Positions 8,669 to 17,545 of a stretch of 51,122 nt of DNA are shown one piece after another. Origin of the DNA: Chloroflexota bacterium (GTDB lineage Bacteria > Chloroflexota > Dehalococcoidia > Lucifugimonadales > JACPQL01); contig JACPQL010000024.1 of assembly GCA_016190445.1 (NCBI GenBank), forward strand, positions 1-51,122, given 5' to 3'. Both the position numbers and the translations under genes were made by a program. The notes under the pieces were generated by a model. It did no database searches, was not told where the DNA came from, and was given only the letters and a program-made list of their open reading frames with translations. Numbering within the stretch: position 1 is the stretch's first letter; each line of letters starts with the position of its first letter.

Positions 8669-8772
8669 CTATCAGGCTGCTGAAAAAGGCCCGAGGCCTT
8701 TTTCAGCAGATTAACCCCCCAGTGGGGAAGGGGGCCATCGGTGAAAAACCCGGCTTTTCAGCGACCTGCTAT
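8669..8772. mobile_element. MITE-like element, copy 1, with CTAT target duplication
   Basis: The 96-bp body (8673-8768) has inverted ends: CAGGCTGCTGAAAAAGG on the left, and CAGGTCGCTGAAAAGCC as the reverse complement of the right end. It is bounded by CTAT at 8669-8672 and again at 8769-8772, a 4-bp direct repeat. A second internal palindrome (GCTGAAAAAGGCC / GGCCTTTTTCAGC) lies near the left end. It has no coding capacity. The right-hand CTAT contains the complement of the stop codon of the PPIase gene. The related copy at 24,856-24,988 has matching ends and a CTAG duplication. Confidence 0.75.
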
Positions 8773-9815
8773 GCCTGCGCTGAGATGCGGACCCGCTTCA
8801 TCACCCACTCGTAGTCATCGGAGTCGAAGCTTACCTTGACGTCGTTGGTCTTGTACTGCTCCTCCACCCACTGGTCCAGGGAGGACCGCTTCAGAAGCTC
8901 CCGCATCTCAAGAGCCACCTCCCGGGTCTCGGGCACCCCGGTCACCTGGATGAAGTACGTTACCTCCCCCAAGTCCACCCGTTCCCAGGCCTGCTCCCGG
9001 GTCTCCTTGAATAGGGCCGCGTCCAGATCGGGGAAGGCCCCCTTGGGCACCCACCCGACCTCGCCCTGCTGGTTGGCGTAGAAGGTGTCCTGGTTGTATT
9101 GGGTTGCCAGCGCGGCGAAGTCTTCGCCCGCCTTCAGCTTGCTGTCCACCTGGTCCGCCACGGAGAAGTCGCCCACCACGATCCAGTGAGCGAACACGTG
9201 CTCCGCCAGGGGCGGGATGGCCAGGCCCAGTTGCTCCCTGAGCTTGTCTTGCAGCGACTGGTCCCGCACAATCTCCCGGTACTCCTGGTCCGAAAGCTTG
9301 ACCTGGTTCAGGAACTGCCGGTACTGCTCCTTGTACTCCCGGTCAAGCTGGGCCGTGTCTGCCTGCTGCCCTTCCGGGACTCTGGGATAGAACCTGTCCC
9401 GCAGGCCCTGCTCAACCTCGTCCGGAGTTACAGCGATCCCCAGCCCCCCTGCCTTCTGGCGCACCAGCCTGGCGCGCACCAGGTTGTTCAACATCTGGAA
9501 AGGGAGCGAGGCCAGGGCGCTCTGTTGCTCCGAGGTGACGCCCACCGCGTTCATTGCAACTACCTTGCCCAGATAGCCCAGCGTTATGGTCTCGTCATTC
9601 ACCTTCGCCACCCACCGGCGAGGCGGGGCCACGAAGCTGTTGTAGTACCCGATGGCGGGGATGGCCAGGACCAAGAGGATGACCATGGCAGCTATGACCA
9701 TGGTCAATCGCTGGCGACGTCGCTCCCTCTCCCAGCGGAGCGACCCTCGTTGCTGGGGCGCCGTTCGGGTATACCTACCGCGCTGCTCTGTCCGCCGTTG
9801 ACGCCTGCTGCTCAT
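8769..9815 (-). CDS. Membrane-anchored SurA/PrsA-like peptidyl-prolyl isomerase
   Basis: A 348-residue protein with a very basic cytoplasmic N-terminus (about 37 residues rich in R and Q). One transmembrane segment follows, near residues 38-58 (LTMVIAAMVILLVLAIPAIGY), and then an extracytoplasmic domain. A SurA_N-like helical region with LNNLVRARLVRQKAG precedes a parvulin-like (Rotamase) region containing FAALATQYNQD and GEVGWVPKGAFPD. Such proteins fold or chaperone exported proteins. The rotamase domain looks somewhat divergent, so catalysis is less certain than chaperoning. Its stop codon lies at the edge of a miniature element. Confidence 0.85.
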   Translation of the reverse strand: MSSRRQRRTEQRGRYTRTAPQQRGSLRWERERRRQRLTMVIAAMVILLVLAIPAIGYYNSFVAPPRRWVAKVNDETITLGYLGKVVAMNAVGVTSEQQSALASLPFQMLNNLVRARLVRQKAGGLGIAVTPDEVEQGLRDRFYPRVPEGQQADTAQLDREYKEQYRQFLNQVKLSDQEYREIVRDQSLQDKLREQLGLAIPPLAEHVFAHWIVVGDFSVADQVDSKLKAGEDFAALATQYNQDTFYANQQGEVGWVPKGAFPDLDAALFKETREQAWERVDLGEVTYFIQVTGVPETREVALEMRELLKRSSLDQWVEEQYKTNDVKVSFDSDDYEWVMKRVRISAQA

Positions 9816-9943
9816 GTCTTAGGAACAAGCCTCCCCAATTCAAAAGCCGGAAGGAATGACGCTACCCCGAGGATGGTGTGTGCCGGTGATGGGTGCCTCC
9901 ATCCTGCAACTGGCTGGCCTCGACGCCCCAATAGGCAGGCAGT

Positions 9944-10249
9944 CTAAGCCTGCTGCATGGTGCTGACAGGCACTCGCATATGGTCAGGTGTGTAGGGCAG
10001 GAGCGCCAAGTGCCGCGCTCGCTTGATGGCCAGCGCAAGCGCCCGCTGGTGCTTGGCACAGGCACCCGTCTTGCGCCTTGGCTCCATCTTGGCCCGATCA
10101 GAGAGATAGCGCCTGATGCGGCCCACATCCTTGTAGTTTATGGCGCGTACCTTCTCCACGCAAAAGGCACACACCCTCCGCCGCGCGTAGAAACGCCTTC
10201 CATCGCGCCGCCGTCGGCGCGGGTCTTGTTGCGCACCTCGTGTGCTCAT
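9944..10249 (-). CDS. rpsR: 30S ribosomal protein bS18
   Basis: Small-subunit protein bS18, which pairs with bS6 on the platform of the 30S subunit. It has 101 residues. The conserved centre [19 protein letters not shown] and [20 protein letters not shown] are diagnostic. It keeps the cysteine pairs CAFC and C-A-K-H, indicating the zinc-binding (C+) form. It is the last gene of the rpsF-ssb-rpsR cluster, and a GGTGGGGG ribosome site precedes the ATG. The C-terminal tail of about 15 residues is longer than in many homologues. Confidence 0.96.
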   Translation of the reverse strand: MSTRGAQQDPRRRRRDGRRFYARRRVCAFCVEKVRAINYKDVGRIRRYLSDRAKMEPRRKTGACAKHQRALALAIKRARHLALLPYTPDHMRVPVSTMQQA

Positions 10250-10295
10250 CTACCCCCACCTTCCAATCGAGAACTGCTGAGGGCCCCATCGGGCC

Positions 10296-10691
10296 CTAGA
10301 AAGGAAGCTCCTCCGACCCAGCGGCAGAGGCATCCTCTGTCTCTTGGGCCTGGGCCGCCTGCTGGCGGTCCAAGAAGAGGACCCTGTTGGCGATGATCTC
10401 GTTGCGGAACCGGACTTGCCCGTCCTGGCCCTGCCACTGGTGACTGTGCAGTCTTCCCTCGACGTAAGCCTGGCGCCCCTTGACAAGAAACTGGTTGCAC
10501 CGCTCAGCAAGCTGGTTCCACGCTACCACCGTGAACCACTCGGTCTCTTCCCGCCGTTCCCCGTCCTGGGTTGTGTAGGCACGGCTGGCAGCCAAACGGA
10601 AGGATGTGACTGCGTTCCCGTTGGGCGTGTAACGCATCTCCGGGTCCGTACCCAGGTTGCCAATTATCATCACTTTGTTCAAGCTTGCCAT
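10296..10691 (-). CDS. ssb: Single-stranded DNA-binding protein
   Basis: A 131-residue SSB with an OB fold and the disordered acidic tip SEELPF that recruits replication and repair partners. The start is the ATG that opens MASLNKVMIIGNLG, behind GGGAGGAG; longer reading upstream is not conserved. The N-terminal domain shows GTDPEMRYTPNG, EWFTVVAWN and YVEGRLHSHQW, all family hallmarks. Its C-terminal linker is short and rich in Q and A. It sits between rpsF and rpsR as in many bacteria, implying co-transcription with ribosomal genes. Confidence 0.96.
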   Translation of the reverse strand: MASLNKVMIIGNLGTDPEMRYTPNGNAVTSFRLAASRAYTTQDGERREETEWFTVVAWNQLAERCNQFLVKGRQAYVEGRLHSHQWQGQDGQVRFRNEIIANRVLFLDRQQAAQAQETEDASAAGSEELPF

Positions 10692-10741
10692 GGCCAGCGG
10701 CTCCTCCCGGGGAGTGACCCGGGCTGGGTCCCAACAGCCTG

Positions 10742-11056
10742 CTAGGTATCCAGCCTCACTATCAAGTGTCGCATCACCTCTTCTGATAGGTTCAAGGACC
10801 TCTCTAGCTCCTTGGCATGAGGCGGCTCCAGGGTGAACCGCGTGAGAAAGTATATGCCTTCGTTCTGCTTCTGGATAGGGTAAGCCAGCTTGCGACGTCC
10901 CCAAAGCTCCTCCCCATCCACCGAGCCACCACGGTCGCTGACAAAGCTCTTCACCCGCTCCAGCGCGGCCCCCACTCGCTCATCATCCATGTCTGGCTTC
11001 AGCACAGCCACCAGTTCGTAGTTTCGCAAGCCACTTACCTCCACACGTGTCGCCAT
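10742..11056 (-). CDS. rpsF: 30S ribosomal protein bS6
   Basis: A 104-residue bS6, the partner of bS18 in the 30S platform. The sequence has the typical LRNYELVAVLKPDM opening, LAYPIQKQNEGIYFL in the middle and MRHLIVRLDT at the end. The start chosen is the ATG of MATRVEVSG; an in-frame TTG nine codons earlier has no conserved residues behind it. It heads rpsF-ssb-rpsR, 34 bp downstream of glyA. Confidence 0.95.
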   Translation of the reverse strand: MATRVEVSGLRNYELVAVLKPDMDDERVGAALERVKSFVSDRGGSVDGEELWGRRKLAYPIQKQNEGIYFLTRFTLEPPHAKELERSLNLSEEVMRHLIVRLDT

Positions 11057-11090
11057 TATAGCACCGACCAAGAACACCCTCAATTGGGAG

Positions 11091-12335
11091 CTATTGGTCC
11101 AGGCCTGGGACAGGGAAGCGCGCCGTCAGGGCCAGCACCTCTTGTCGCACCTCCTCCTCCACCCGCTGGTCACCCTGGTGAGTAAGGGCCCGGACTATGA
11201 GACGGCCCACCTGTCGCACCTCCCCGGTGCCGAAGCCTCGGCTGGTCACCGCAGGCGTCCCCACGCGCAGCCCGCTGGTCACCCGGGGTGGCTGGGGGTC
11301 GTAGGGGATGGCGTTCTTATTTACAGTTATGTTGACCCTGCCCAGGGCGTCCTCCGCCTGCTGCCCAGTCACGCCCAGGGGTCGCAAGTCCACCAGCATC
11401 AGGTGAGTATCTGTGCCGCCGGAGACGACCCGCATCCCACCCACCGCCAGCTCCGACGCCAGGGCGCGAGCGTTCTCCACCACCCGCCTGGCGTAGTCTC
11501 GGAACTCAGGCCGCAACGCCTCACCGAAGCAGACCGCCTTGGCTGCTATGGCGTGCATCATGGGGCCGCCCTGGCTGAAGGGAAACACCGCCCGGTCCAC
11601 CTTGCGCGCCAGCTCCTGGGTGCACAAGATGAAGGCTCCTCGGGGACCCCGCAGCGTCTTATGGGTGGTGGAGGTGATTATCTGGGCGGCGGGCGAGGCG
11701 GGGGGATGCGCCCCACCGGCGATCAGCCCTGCGATGTGGGCCATGTCCACCATGAGGAGCGCGCCCACCTCGTCGGCGATGGCGCGAAACTTGAGAAAGT
11801 CAATGACCCGTGGGTAGGCGGTATAGCCCGCCACGATGAGCTTGGGGCGGTGCTCCTTGGCTAGATGTGCCACCTCGTCGTAGTTAATAAGCTCCGTCTC
11901 CCGGTCCACCCCATAGGCCACAAAGGTGTACAGCTTGCCGGAGAAGTTGACCGGACTGCCGTGACTCAGGTGGCCTCCCTGGTCCAGGCGCATTCCCAGC
12001 ACCTTTTCTCCCGGCTCCAGAAGAGCGAAGTAGGCGGCCATGTTAGCCTGGGTGCCGCTGTGGGGCTGGACGTTGGCGTGCTCCGCGCCGAAGAGTTGCT
12101 TGGCCCTGTCTAGGGCAAGCTGCTCTGCAATGTCCACATACTCGCAGCCACCGTAGTAGCGGCGGCCAGGGTACCCCTCGGCGTACTTGTTGGTGAGGTG
12201 GGAGCCCTGGGCTTCCAACACGGCCCGGCTGGCGTAGTTCTCCGAGGCGATGAGCACCACGTTCTGCCGTTGCCGCTGCGCCTCCAACTCCAGGCTGCGC
12301 GCCACCTCAGGGTCTGCCTGCGCCAGGATACCCAT
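11091..12335 (-). CDS. glyA: Serine hydroxymethyltransferase
   Basis: A PLP enzyme that interconverts serine and glycine while loading tetrahydrofolate with a one-carbon unit. At 414 residues it is of normal bacterial length. The PLP lysine lies in [12 protein letters not shown]. Other signatures are [34 protein letters not shown] and [15 protein letters not shown] strong GGAGAGAGGAGA precedes the ATG. It lies between hpf and rpsF on the same strand with short gaps, so it may be read with them. Confidence 0.97.
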   Translation of the reverse strand: MGILAQADPEVARSLELEAQRQRQNVVLIASENYASRAVLEAQGSHLTNKYAEGYPGRRYYGGCEYVDIAEQLALDRAKQLFGAEHANVQPHSGTQANMAAYFALLEPGEKVLGMRLDQGGHLSHGSPVNFSGKLYTFVAYGVDRETELINYDEVAHLAKEHRPKLIVAGYTAYPRVIDFLKFRAIADEVGALLMVDMAHIAGLIAGGAHPPASPAAQIITSTTHKTLRGPRGAFILCTQELARKVDRAVFPFSQGGPMMHAIAAKAVCFGEALRPEFRDYARRVVENARALASELAVGGMRVVSGGTDTHLMLVDLRPLGVTGQQAEDALGRVNITVNKNAIPYDPQPPRVTSGLRVGTPAVTSRGFGTGEVRQVGRLIVRALTHQGDQRVEEEVRQEVLALTARFPVPGLDQ

Positions 12336-12352
12336 TTGTCGTCTCCTCTCTC

Positions 12353-12955
12353 CTACACCTGGGGTTGAAGCAGGCCGTAGCCGCCGCTACGCCGGCGGTA
12401 CACCACGTTGAACTGGCCGCTGGCGCTGTTGAGGAAAAGGAAGAAGTCGTGGCCCACCAACTCCATCCGCTCTATGGCATCCTCCGTCGTCATGGGCTTC
12501 GCGGCGAACTGTTTCACCCGCACAAGGCGCTCCTCCAGCTCCCCTTCCTCCTCCACGCCTTCTGACGTGGCTTCTGTGGAGGTCTCCTGCTCAATGCTCA
12601 GGCCAGTGGCTGAGGAGCCCTGCGCTGCCCTGCGGGCGGCGCGGCGGGCCTGCTCCGTCCGGTAGGCGCGTCCCTTATAGCGGGCCAGTCGCCGGTCCGC
12701 CACGTCCGCCAGGGCGTCCACTGCCGCACGAACCGTGGCCGCCCGTTCCTCCCCGCGCAGCACGGTACCGTTGACATCCATGGTGACCTGGGCCACCACT
12801 CGTCCCTGCTGGTCCCTGACGGACTCGCGGGTTATCTCCACTACCGCCTCTCGAAGGCTAGGGAGATGACGTGCCAGCCTACTCAGCTTGCGCTCAATGT
12901 ATGTCCTCGCGCTCTCGTCCAGATCCACGTTCCGGGACTGGATCACCAGTTCCAT
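12353..12955 (-). CDS. hpf: Ribosome hibernation promoting factor, long form
   Basis: A 200-residue HPF/RaiA protein that dimerises 70S ribosomes into inactive 100S particles during slow growth. The N-terminal ~100 residues ([23 protein letters not shown]) form the RaiA domain that sits in the decoding site. The C-terminal ~60 residues ([32 protein letters not shown]) form the dimerisation domain, so this is the long form. An alanine/arginine-rich linker joins them. The start is the ATG following GGGGAGGC. It is the first gene of the minus-strand run that continues into glyA. Confidence 0.94.
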   Translation of the reverse strand: MELVIQSRNVDLDESARTYIERKLSRLARHLPSLREAVVEITRESVRDQQGRVVAQVTMDVNGTVLRGEERAATVRAAVDALADVADRRLARYKGRAYRTEQARRAARRAAQGSSATGLSIEQETSTEATSEGVEEEGELEERLVRVKQFAAKPMTTEDAIERMELVGHDFFLFLNSASGQFNVVYRRRSGGYGLLQPQV

Positions 12956-13290
12956 TCTGCCTCCCCGCCGGGTGGCCCAGCCACCACGGCGCACCAGAAG
13001 TCCACCGCTATTCTAAGGAATGGCGTGCCGCAAGCGCAAGGAACCCGTGGGGCGAAAGGAGGTGCGTCGCGGCGATTGTTGACAACCGACGAATGAAGTG
13101 GTATGCATACGACGTCTTGTCGGCAGAATGCCCCCCGCGGCGCGGGGAAGCCACCGGCAGGGGGCTGTTCTACTGATGAACCGCTTGGCACGAAGGCGAC
13201 TTCGCGCTCTCGATCCCACCGGTCTTTCCCAGTTGTCGGTCCGCCCGCGGGTGGAAAGTCACGGGCCTGTACGGCAAGGAGAGGTGAGTG
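12956..13290. other. Divergent intergenic region with a 5' leader
   Basis: About 335 bp between hpf (minus) and a small plus-strand gene. It holds a plus-strand sigma-70-like promoter at 13,079-13,107 and then about 175 bp of GC-rich leader with short inverted repeats (CCGCGGCGCGGG near 13,136). I see no match to a known riboswitch or T-box core here. Confidence 0.6.
13079..13107 (+). promoter_or_regulatory. Sigma-70-type promoter for the small plus-strand gene
   Basis: TTGACA and TATGCA are separated by exactly 17 bp. The -35 box is perfect and the -10 box matches at four of six positions. It points toward the 13,291 gene, leaving a leader of roughly 175 nt. Confidence 0.65.
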
Positions 13291-13581
13291 ATGGCTCGTG
13301 GGCAGGAGAAGGAGTGGCCATACTGCGTCCCCCTCCAAGGTACATGCCTGGTCTATGATGTTGGCCGGTACCTGGGAGAGAGTGTTCGCACGGCTTTGCT
13401 GAACTTCATTGTTAGGGCAGAAGAAGGGGCTCGCCTGACCCTACAGAGGAGCCGCGATGGCTTCACCGTTCAGGTGACGGGGGCGGTGCACAGGGGTGAG
13501 GCGGAGCCTCTTAGCCTTACAGAGGCCCGGGCATTGCGGGAGCGGCTGGACCTGTTGAACGGAGGGGAACGCCAGCAGTAG
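13291..13581 (+). CDS. Hypothetical small protein
   Basis: A 96-residue protein (MARGQEKEWPYCVPLQGTC...) preceded by AAGGAGAGG with good spacing. I do not recognise a family. It has no signal peptide or membrane segment. The middle (ALLNFIVRAEEGARLTL then RDGFTVQVTG) alternates helix and strand, and the end is helical (TEARALRERLDLLNGG). It has its own likely promoter upstream and an intrinsic terminator 55 bp downstream, so it appears to be a single-gene transcript, which supports a real gene. Confidence 0.65.
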   Translation: MARGQEKEWPYCVPLQGTCLVYDVGRYLGESVRTALLNFIVRAEEGARLTLQRSRDGFTVQVTGAVHRGEAEPLSLTEARALRERLDLLNGGERQQ

Positions 13582-13635
13582 GCTGGCCCGGCAAACAGAA
13601 ACGACATATCGCGGCTCTCAGATCCGAAATACGGC

Positions 13636-13680
13636 GGGAGCAATCTGGCTTTAGCCAAAGGTTGCTCCCGTTTTTGTTTT
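13636..13680 (+). terminator. Rho-independent terminator
   Basis: GGGAGCAA pairs with TTGCTCCC, an inner GGC-TTTA-GCC stem caps the hairpin, and GTTTTTGTTTT follows. It ends the transcript of the 13,291 gene. Confidence 0.85.
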
Positions 13681-13775
13681 GCTGAGTGCGCTTTGGGGAA
13701 AGGGGGTGAGACGCTGCACCACAGGCGCTTTGGGACCATGAGGAGTAGCTCCTGGAAGGACAAAAGGAGGCAGAT

Positions 13776-14327
13776 ATGAAAAGGATGACCGCTGTGGTTG
13801 TGGCGGCGCTGGCGCTGGTGGGGTTGCTGGCCGCAATAGCGCCCGCGATGGCGGGTGGAGGCGGAGGCGGCATAGACGATCCCAAGGGGGATCCCCTGTA
13901 CGTGATTATCGAGGTCACATGGGACGGCGACCCGTCCCATGCTGGTAGCTGGACTGTCTGGGGGCCAAGGTGGGCCCCTGTGGTAGGGACAGGGACTATC
14001 CTCGCTTCCTGCCCAGGAGGCGGTGACCCCAGCACCTGCTTGGATATGTCAGGTTATCAGTTCACCTTCAAGGGTAAGACAATGCAGTTCGACGAGGTGT
14101 ACGTCTCCGGTGTGGATGCCTCGCCTCAATCGCATCATGTGGTACTAGCGGATGTAGATGGTGATGGCGTCTACATTGGGTCGCTCTCGGCTGCCAAGTA
14201 TATTTGGGCTGATGCTGCCTCTTCAAGCACCCTCTATCATGACCGCATCGACTACGAGGTGACAGTGTCTGGTGGAGCGGTCACCAATTTTCGTTATCTT
14301 GAGTATGAGCACAAGAAGCTGAAGTAG
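13776..14327 (+). CDS. Secreted protein of unknown function
   Basis: A 183-residue protein with a clear Sec signal peptide: MKRMTAVVVAALALVGLLAA then APAMA, with cleavage likely after residue 26. A glycine run follows. The mature part contains VIIEVTWDGDPSHAGSWTVWG and a D-x-D-G-D-G-x-Y loop (LADVDGDGVY) of the dockerin/EF-hand calcium-loop type, plus two cysteines (ASCPGGGDPSTC) that could form a disulfide. AAAAGGAGG precedes the ATG. It follows a terminator and has no same-strand partner. No specific family is recognised; a structural or calcium-stabilised surface protein is only a guess. Confidence 0.8.
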   Translation: MKRMTAVVVAALALVGLLAAIAPAMAGGGGGGIDDPKGDPLYVIIEVTWDGDPSHAGSWTVWGPRWAPVVGTGTILASCPGGGDPSTCLDMSGYQFTFKGKTMQFDEVYVSGVDASPQSHHVVLADVDGDGVYIGSLSAAKYIWADAASSSTLYHDRIDYEVTVSGGAVTNFRYLEYEHKKLK

Positions 14328-14338
14328 GCAGTGCAGCA

Positions 14339-14414
14339 GTAGGGTGGGTGAAGTGGAACAAAACCCACCACCACTCTGCCGTGGGTGGGTTGGGCTGCGC
14401 TACACTCACCCTAC
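14339..14414. repeat. Imperfect inverted-repeat element
   Basis: The left end GTAGGGTGGGTGAAGTG and the reverse complement of the right end, GTAGGGTGAGTGTAGCG, match at 13 of 17 positions. An inner AACCCACC / GGTGGGTT stem follows. It lies between two convergent genes and could fold as a hairpin in either transcript. Confidence 0.65.
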
Positions 14415-14428
14415 CAACTGGGCTCCCC

Positions 14429-15127
14429 TTACAATTCGCGGGCGGCGGTGAGGCCCCACACTCTGGCGGCACCTCCGTCCCGAAGAGCCGTGGCGCACGC
14501 CTCCAGGGTGGCCCCCGTGGTGCAGACGTCGTCCACTGCCACCACGGAGGCACCCGCCAGGTCGCGGCGGGTGCGGAAAGCACCTGACACACTGGCGCGG
14601 CGCTCCTGGCGGCTGGCGGAGCGCACCTGGGGCGGCGTGGCCCTCACCCTGGCCAGGGCCGCTGCATCCACCGGCAGGCCAAGGCGACGTCCTACCTCCC
14701 TGGCCAGCAGGGCGGCCTGGTTGTACCCTCGCTCCCGCAGCCGCGATGGATGCAGTGGCACGGGGACCAGCAGCGTGGCAGCCACGGGGGTCGCTGCCAG
14801 GGCTTCGGCCATGGGCTCCGCCAGCACCTTTGCCAGGCCCCGCAGGTTGCCGTACTTCAGCCGGTGCACCGCCTCCCGCACCACCCCCTCCATGGCGAAG
14901 GGAGAGGCGACGCCCTCTAGGGGAGGGCGGCCCGCCGCGCACCTGCCGCACCACCCCTGCTCCCGTAGCTGCGCGGCGCACAGCCAGCAGCGCGACTCCG
15001 GCAGGCGCGGCGACTCCGCCAGGCATTCCCCGCATAGGGCCATCCCCTGCCTTCCACATCCCACGCACCGCGGGGGAAAGACCGCGTCCAGCGCCCGCTC
15101 CACCAGCCAGCTCAGCTTGAGCCCCAT
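14429..15127 (-). CDS. comF: ComF family phosphoribosyltransferase-like protein
   Basis: ComF proteins are linked to DNA uptake and single-strand DNA handling, although they share the type I phosphoribosyltransferase fold. From the ATG of MGLKLSWLVERALD the protein has 232 residues. The N-terminus carries a four-cysteine zinc motif (CVGCG, CGEC) and a second CWLC/CGRC set. The C-terminal half has the family markers LVPVPLHPSRLRERGYNQA and the PRPP loop VVAVDDVCTTGATL. No other competence gene is in the window, so uptake is not implied. It is divergent from the HAD gene. Confidence 0.92.
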   Translation of the reverse strand: MGLKLSWLVERALDAVFPPRCVGCGRQGMALCGECLAESPRLPESRCWLCAAQLREQGWCGRCAAGRPPLEGVASPFAMEGVVREAVHRLKYGNLRGLAKVLAEPMAEALAATPVAATLLVPVPLHPSRLRERGYNQAALLAREVGRRLGLPVDAAALARVRATPPQVRSASRQERRASVSGAFRTRRDLAGASVVAVDDVCTTGATLEACATALRDGGAARVWGLTAAREL

Positions 15128-15181
15128 GCTAGGCCTTCTACTCTTGTGATAAGATGCGAGTGGCTGTTTCGCCAATTGACC

Positions 15182-15877
15182 ATGATTGACGCTGTCTTCT
15201 TTGACCTATACGGCACCCTGGCCCGGTTCCATCCGCCCACCGAGGTCCTCCAGGCCACCGCCTGCCGGGAGTTTGGCATGGAGGTGACACCGGAGGGCAT
15301 CATCCGCGGATACGCCGCGGCAGACGACTTCATGGCCAGGGAGAATGCCCGCGTCCCCATCTTCCAGCGCGAGGAGCCGGAACGCAAGACCTTCTTTGCG
15401 GAGTACCAGCGCCTTATCCTGAGGGGAGCGGGGGTCTCCGCCAGTACGGAGCTGGCCCGCCGGGTATGGGAGCGAGTGAGCCAGATCCCCAAGGACTTGG
15501 CCCTGTTCGACGATGTGCTCCCCGCCTTGGAGGAGTTGAAGCGACGCCGCCTGGTGCTGGGCCTCATCTCCAACATCAATCGCAACATGGAGGAGCTGAC
15601 CCGCCGTCTGGACATTGGCCGCTACCTGGACTTCTGGGTCACCAGCCAGGAGGTGGGAGCCAACAAGCCGGACCCTCGCATCTTCGAGGTGGCGCTGCGC
15701 AAGGCACACACCTGGCCCTCGCGGGCCTTGCACGTGGGCGACCAGTACAACTCGGATGTCGTCGGTGCCTACGACGTGGGCATAAGGCCACTGCTGCTGG
15801 ACAGGGAGGGAATCCTGCCCGAACCAGGCATCTGCCCCAAAATCAGGGGGCTGGGTGAGGTGCTCCAGTACGTGTGA
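15182..15877 (+). CDS. HAD-family hydrolase
   Basis: A 231-residue haloacid dehalogenase-superfamily phosphatase. Motif I is VFFDLYGTL with nucleophile D8; the acid/base position two residues later is Tyr instead of Asp. That suggests a dehalogenase-like or degenerate phosphatase subtype. Motif II is LISN, motif III the lysine in GANKPDP, and motif IV GDQYNSD. The cap is helical (residues ~20-90). The start is the ATG of MIDAVFFDLYG, as the upstream extension is not conserved. It is divergent from comF with only about 55 bp between them. Confidence 0.9.
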   Translation: MIDAVFFDLYGTLARFHPPTEVLQATACREFGMEVTPEGIIRGYAAADDFMARENARVPIFQREEPERKTFFAEYQRLILRGAGVSASTELARRVWERVSQIPKDLALFDDVLPALEELKRRRLVLGLISNINRNMEELTRRLDIGRYLDFWVTSQEVGANKPDPRIFEVALRKAHTWPSRALHVGDQYNSDVVGAYDVGIRPLLLDREGILPEPGICPKIRGLGEVLQYV

Positions 15878-15978
15878 GGGCGACCGAAGCCCGTGTAGAG
15901 GGAAGCCCTTGACGGGAGCGGCTTCGCTGGTGAAACTGGGGGCCTACAAAAGATGGCGGGTCCCAGCCAGAGGATTTC

Positions 15979-16188
15979 ATGAGCTACAACATCTTCGTGA
16001 CTGACCTGACTGAGGAGATCGGCTCTCTGATGCTGGCCCTTCTGAAGATAAAGGCTGAGCAGGGAGCCATCTTCCCTGAAGAGCAGGAACTCCTGGAACG
16101 CCTGAAGGCTGGCCCAGGGCATCCACCAGCGCCCGCGCGGAAGACGAGCCCGGCACCGCACCCCCAGGGGGATGGCCGGGCGTCATAG
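15979..16188 (+). CDS. Hypothetical small protein
   Basis: A 69-residue protein. Its first half is an amphipathic helix (TEEIGSLMLALLKIKAEQG, then FPEEQELLERLKAG) and its second half is a proline-rich disordered tail. AGAGGA sits six bases before the ATG. It follows the HAD gene by about 100 bp in the same direction. No family is recognised. The tail runs into the repeat at 16,210, which may have altered the C-terminus. Confidence 0.45.
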   Translation: MSYNIFVTDLTEEIGSLMLALLKIKAEQGAIFPEEQELLERLKAGPGHPPAPARKTSPAPHPQGDGRAS

Positions 16189-16209
16189 TGTCCTTGATCA
16201 GAGATAGCC

Positions 16210-16271
16210 GCTCACCCTGAGCTCCGACTTCATCGGAGTCTCGACACAGTCGGACCTGTCGAAGGGTGAGC
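16210..16271. repeat. REP-like palindrome (GCTCACCCT...AGGGTGAGC family)
   Basis: A 62-bp near-palindrome: GCTCACCCTGAG pairs with the distal CGAAGGGTGAGC, with an inner CTCCGACTTCATCGGAG stem. The same family recurs at 18,269-18,364, 20,159-20,258, 21,348-21,495 and 48,879-48,954. It lies just downstream of trpB, where trpA would be expected. Confidence 0.85.
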
Positions 16272-16342
16272 GGACTTTATGTATCGCTTGAGGTTGCTTG
16301 AGCCCGGCAGCTACGCGGGCAACATATCCGGCCCGACGAGTC

Positions 16343-17545
16343 CTACTGCTTGCCCGCCTGCTCCAGCACCGTCGCCAGGTCCTTGTCGCCGCGCCCGCTC
16401 AGGCACACCAGCACCAGGGTGCCCGCCGCCAGTGTGGGGGCAAGCTCCCGGGCCACATAGGCGATGGCGTGGGCTGGCTCCAGAGCAGGTATTATCCCCT
16501 CGGTGCGACACAGCAGCCTGAACCCCCACAGCGCCGCATCGTCGTCCACGCTGGTGTATGTGGCCCTGCCCGTGTCCTTGAGCCACGCGTGCTCCGGCCC
16601 CACGCCGGGGTAGTCCAACCCCGCTGACACTGAATGAGTCTCCTTGACCTGGCCGTGGGAGTCCTGGAGCAAATAGGAGAGGGAGCCGTGCAGCACGCCG
16701 GGCCGGCCAGCTACCAGCGTCGCGGCGTGCTCCCCGGTGGCGACGCCCCTGCCTCCCGCCTCCACCCCCACCAGTCGCACCGATGCCTCCTGGATAAAGG
16801 CGTAGAACAGGCCGATGGCGTTGGAGCCGCCGCCAACGCAGGCCACGGCGTAGTCCGGAAGGCGGCCCTCAGCCTCCAGCACTTGCTGCCGGGCCTCCAG
16901 GCCGATGACCGACTGGAAGTCGCGCACCATCATGGGGTAGGGGTGGGGGCCCACCACGCTCCCCAGCAGGTAGTAAGTGCTCTCCACGTTGGTGACCCAG
17001 TCCCGCATCGCCTCGTTGATGGCGTCCTTCAGGGTGCGGCTGCCCGACTCCACGCCCACCACCCGGGCCCCCAGCAGCTTCATGCGGTGCACGTTGGCCT
17101 CCTGGCGCCGCATGTCCTCGGTGCCCATGTACACCACGCACTCCATCCCCAGCATGGCGCACACCGTGGCAGTCGCCACGCCGTGCTGGCCCGCCCCCGT
17201 CTCGGCGATGACCCGTCGCTTTCCCATGCGCCTGGCCAGCAGGGCCTGGCCCAGGGCGTTGTTTATCTTGTGGGCGCCGGTATGGGCCAGGTCCTCCCGC
17301 TTCAGGTAGATGCGAGCGACCCCGCACTCCGCGGAGAGGCGAGGGGCGAAGTAGAGGGGCGTGGGGCGCCCAGCGTAGGTGCGAAGCAGCCGGTCAAGCT
17401 CCGCCTGGAAGCTGTCATCCGCCCGTGCAGCCTGGTACGCCCTCTCCAGCTCCTGTATGGCCGCCATGAGCGTCTCGGGGACGTAGCGGCCCCCGTAGGG
17501 GCCGAACCGCCCACGGGCATCAGGGAGTGAAGCTGGCGTTGTCAT
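16343..17545 (-). CDS. trpB: Tryptophan synthase beta chain (TrpB1 type)
   Basis: TrpB condenses indole with serine to form tryptophan. From the ATG of [12 protein letters not shown] it has 400 residues, the usual TrpB1 length. The PLP lysine is K93 in [10 protein letters not shown]. Other signatures are [15 protein letters not shown] at the N-terminus, [14 protein letters not shown] and [10 protein letters not shown]. Its start overlaps the trpF stop as ATGA, so translation is coupled. Normally trpA follows; here the sequence after the stop enters a REP-like repeat and no trpA is found. The enzyme looks intact, so the alpha subunit is presumably encoded elsewhere or replaced. Confidence 0.96.
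   Translation of the reverse strand: MTTPASLPDARGRFGPYGGRYVPETLMAAIQELERAYQAARADDSFQAELDRLLRTYAGRPTPLYFAPRLSAECGVARIYLKREDLAHTGAHKINNALGQALLARRMGKRRVIAETGAGQHGVATATVCAMLGMECVVYMGTEDMRRQEANVHRMKLLGARVVGVESGSRTLKDAINEAMRDWVTNVESTYYLLGSVVGPHPYPMMVRDFQSVIGLEARQQVLEAEGRLPDYAVACVGGGSNAIGLFYAFIQEASVRLVGVEAGGRGVATGEHAATLVAGRPGVLHGSLSYLLQDSHGQVKETHSVSAGLDYPGVGPEHAWLKDTGRATYTSVDDDAALWGFRLLCRTEGIIPALEPAHAIAYVARELAPTLAAGTLVLVCLSGRGDKDLATVLEQAGKQ

Noticed and set aside
13108-13290. Riboswitch in the leader of the 13,291 gene
   Set aside because: Short stems are present but no known riboswitch or T-box core could be matched.
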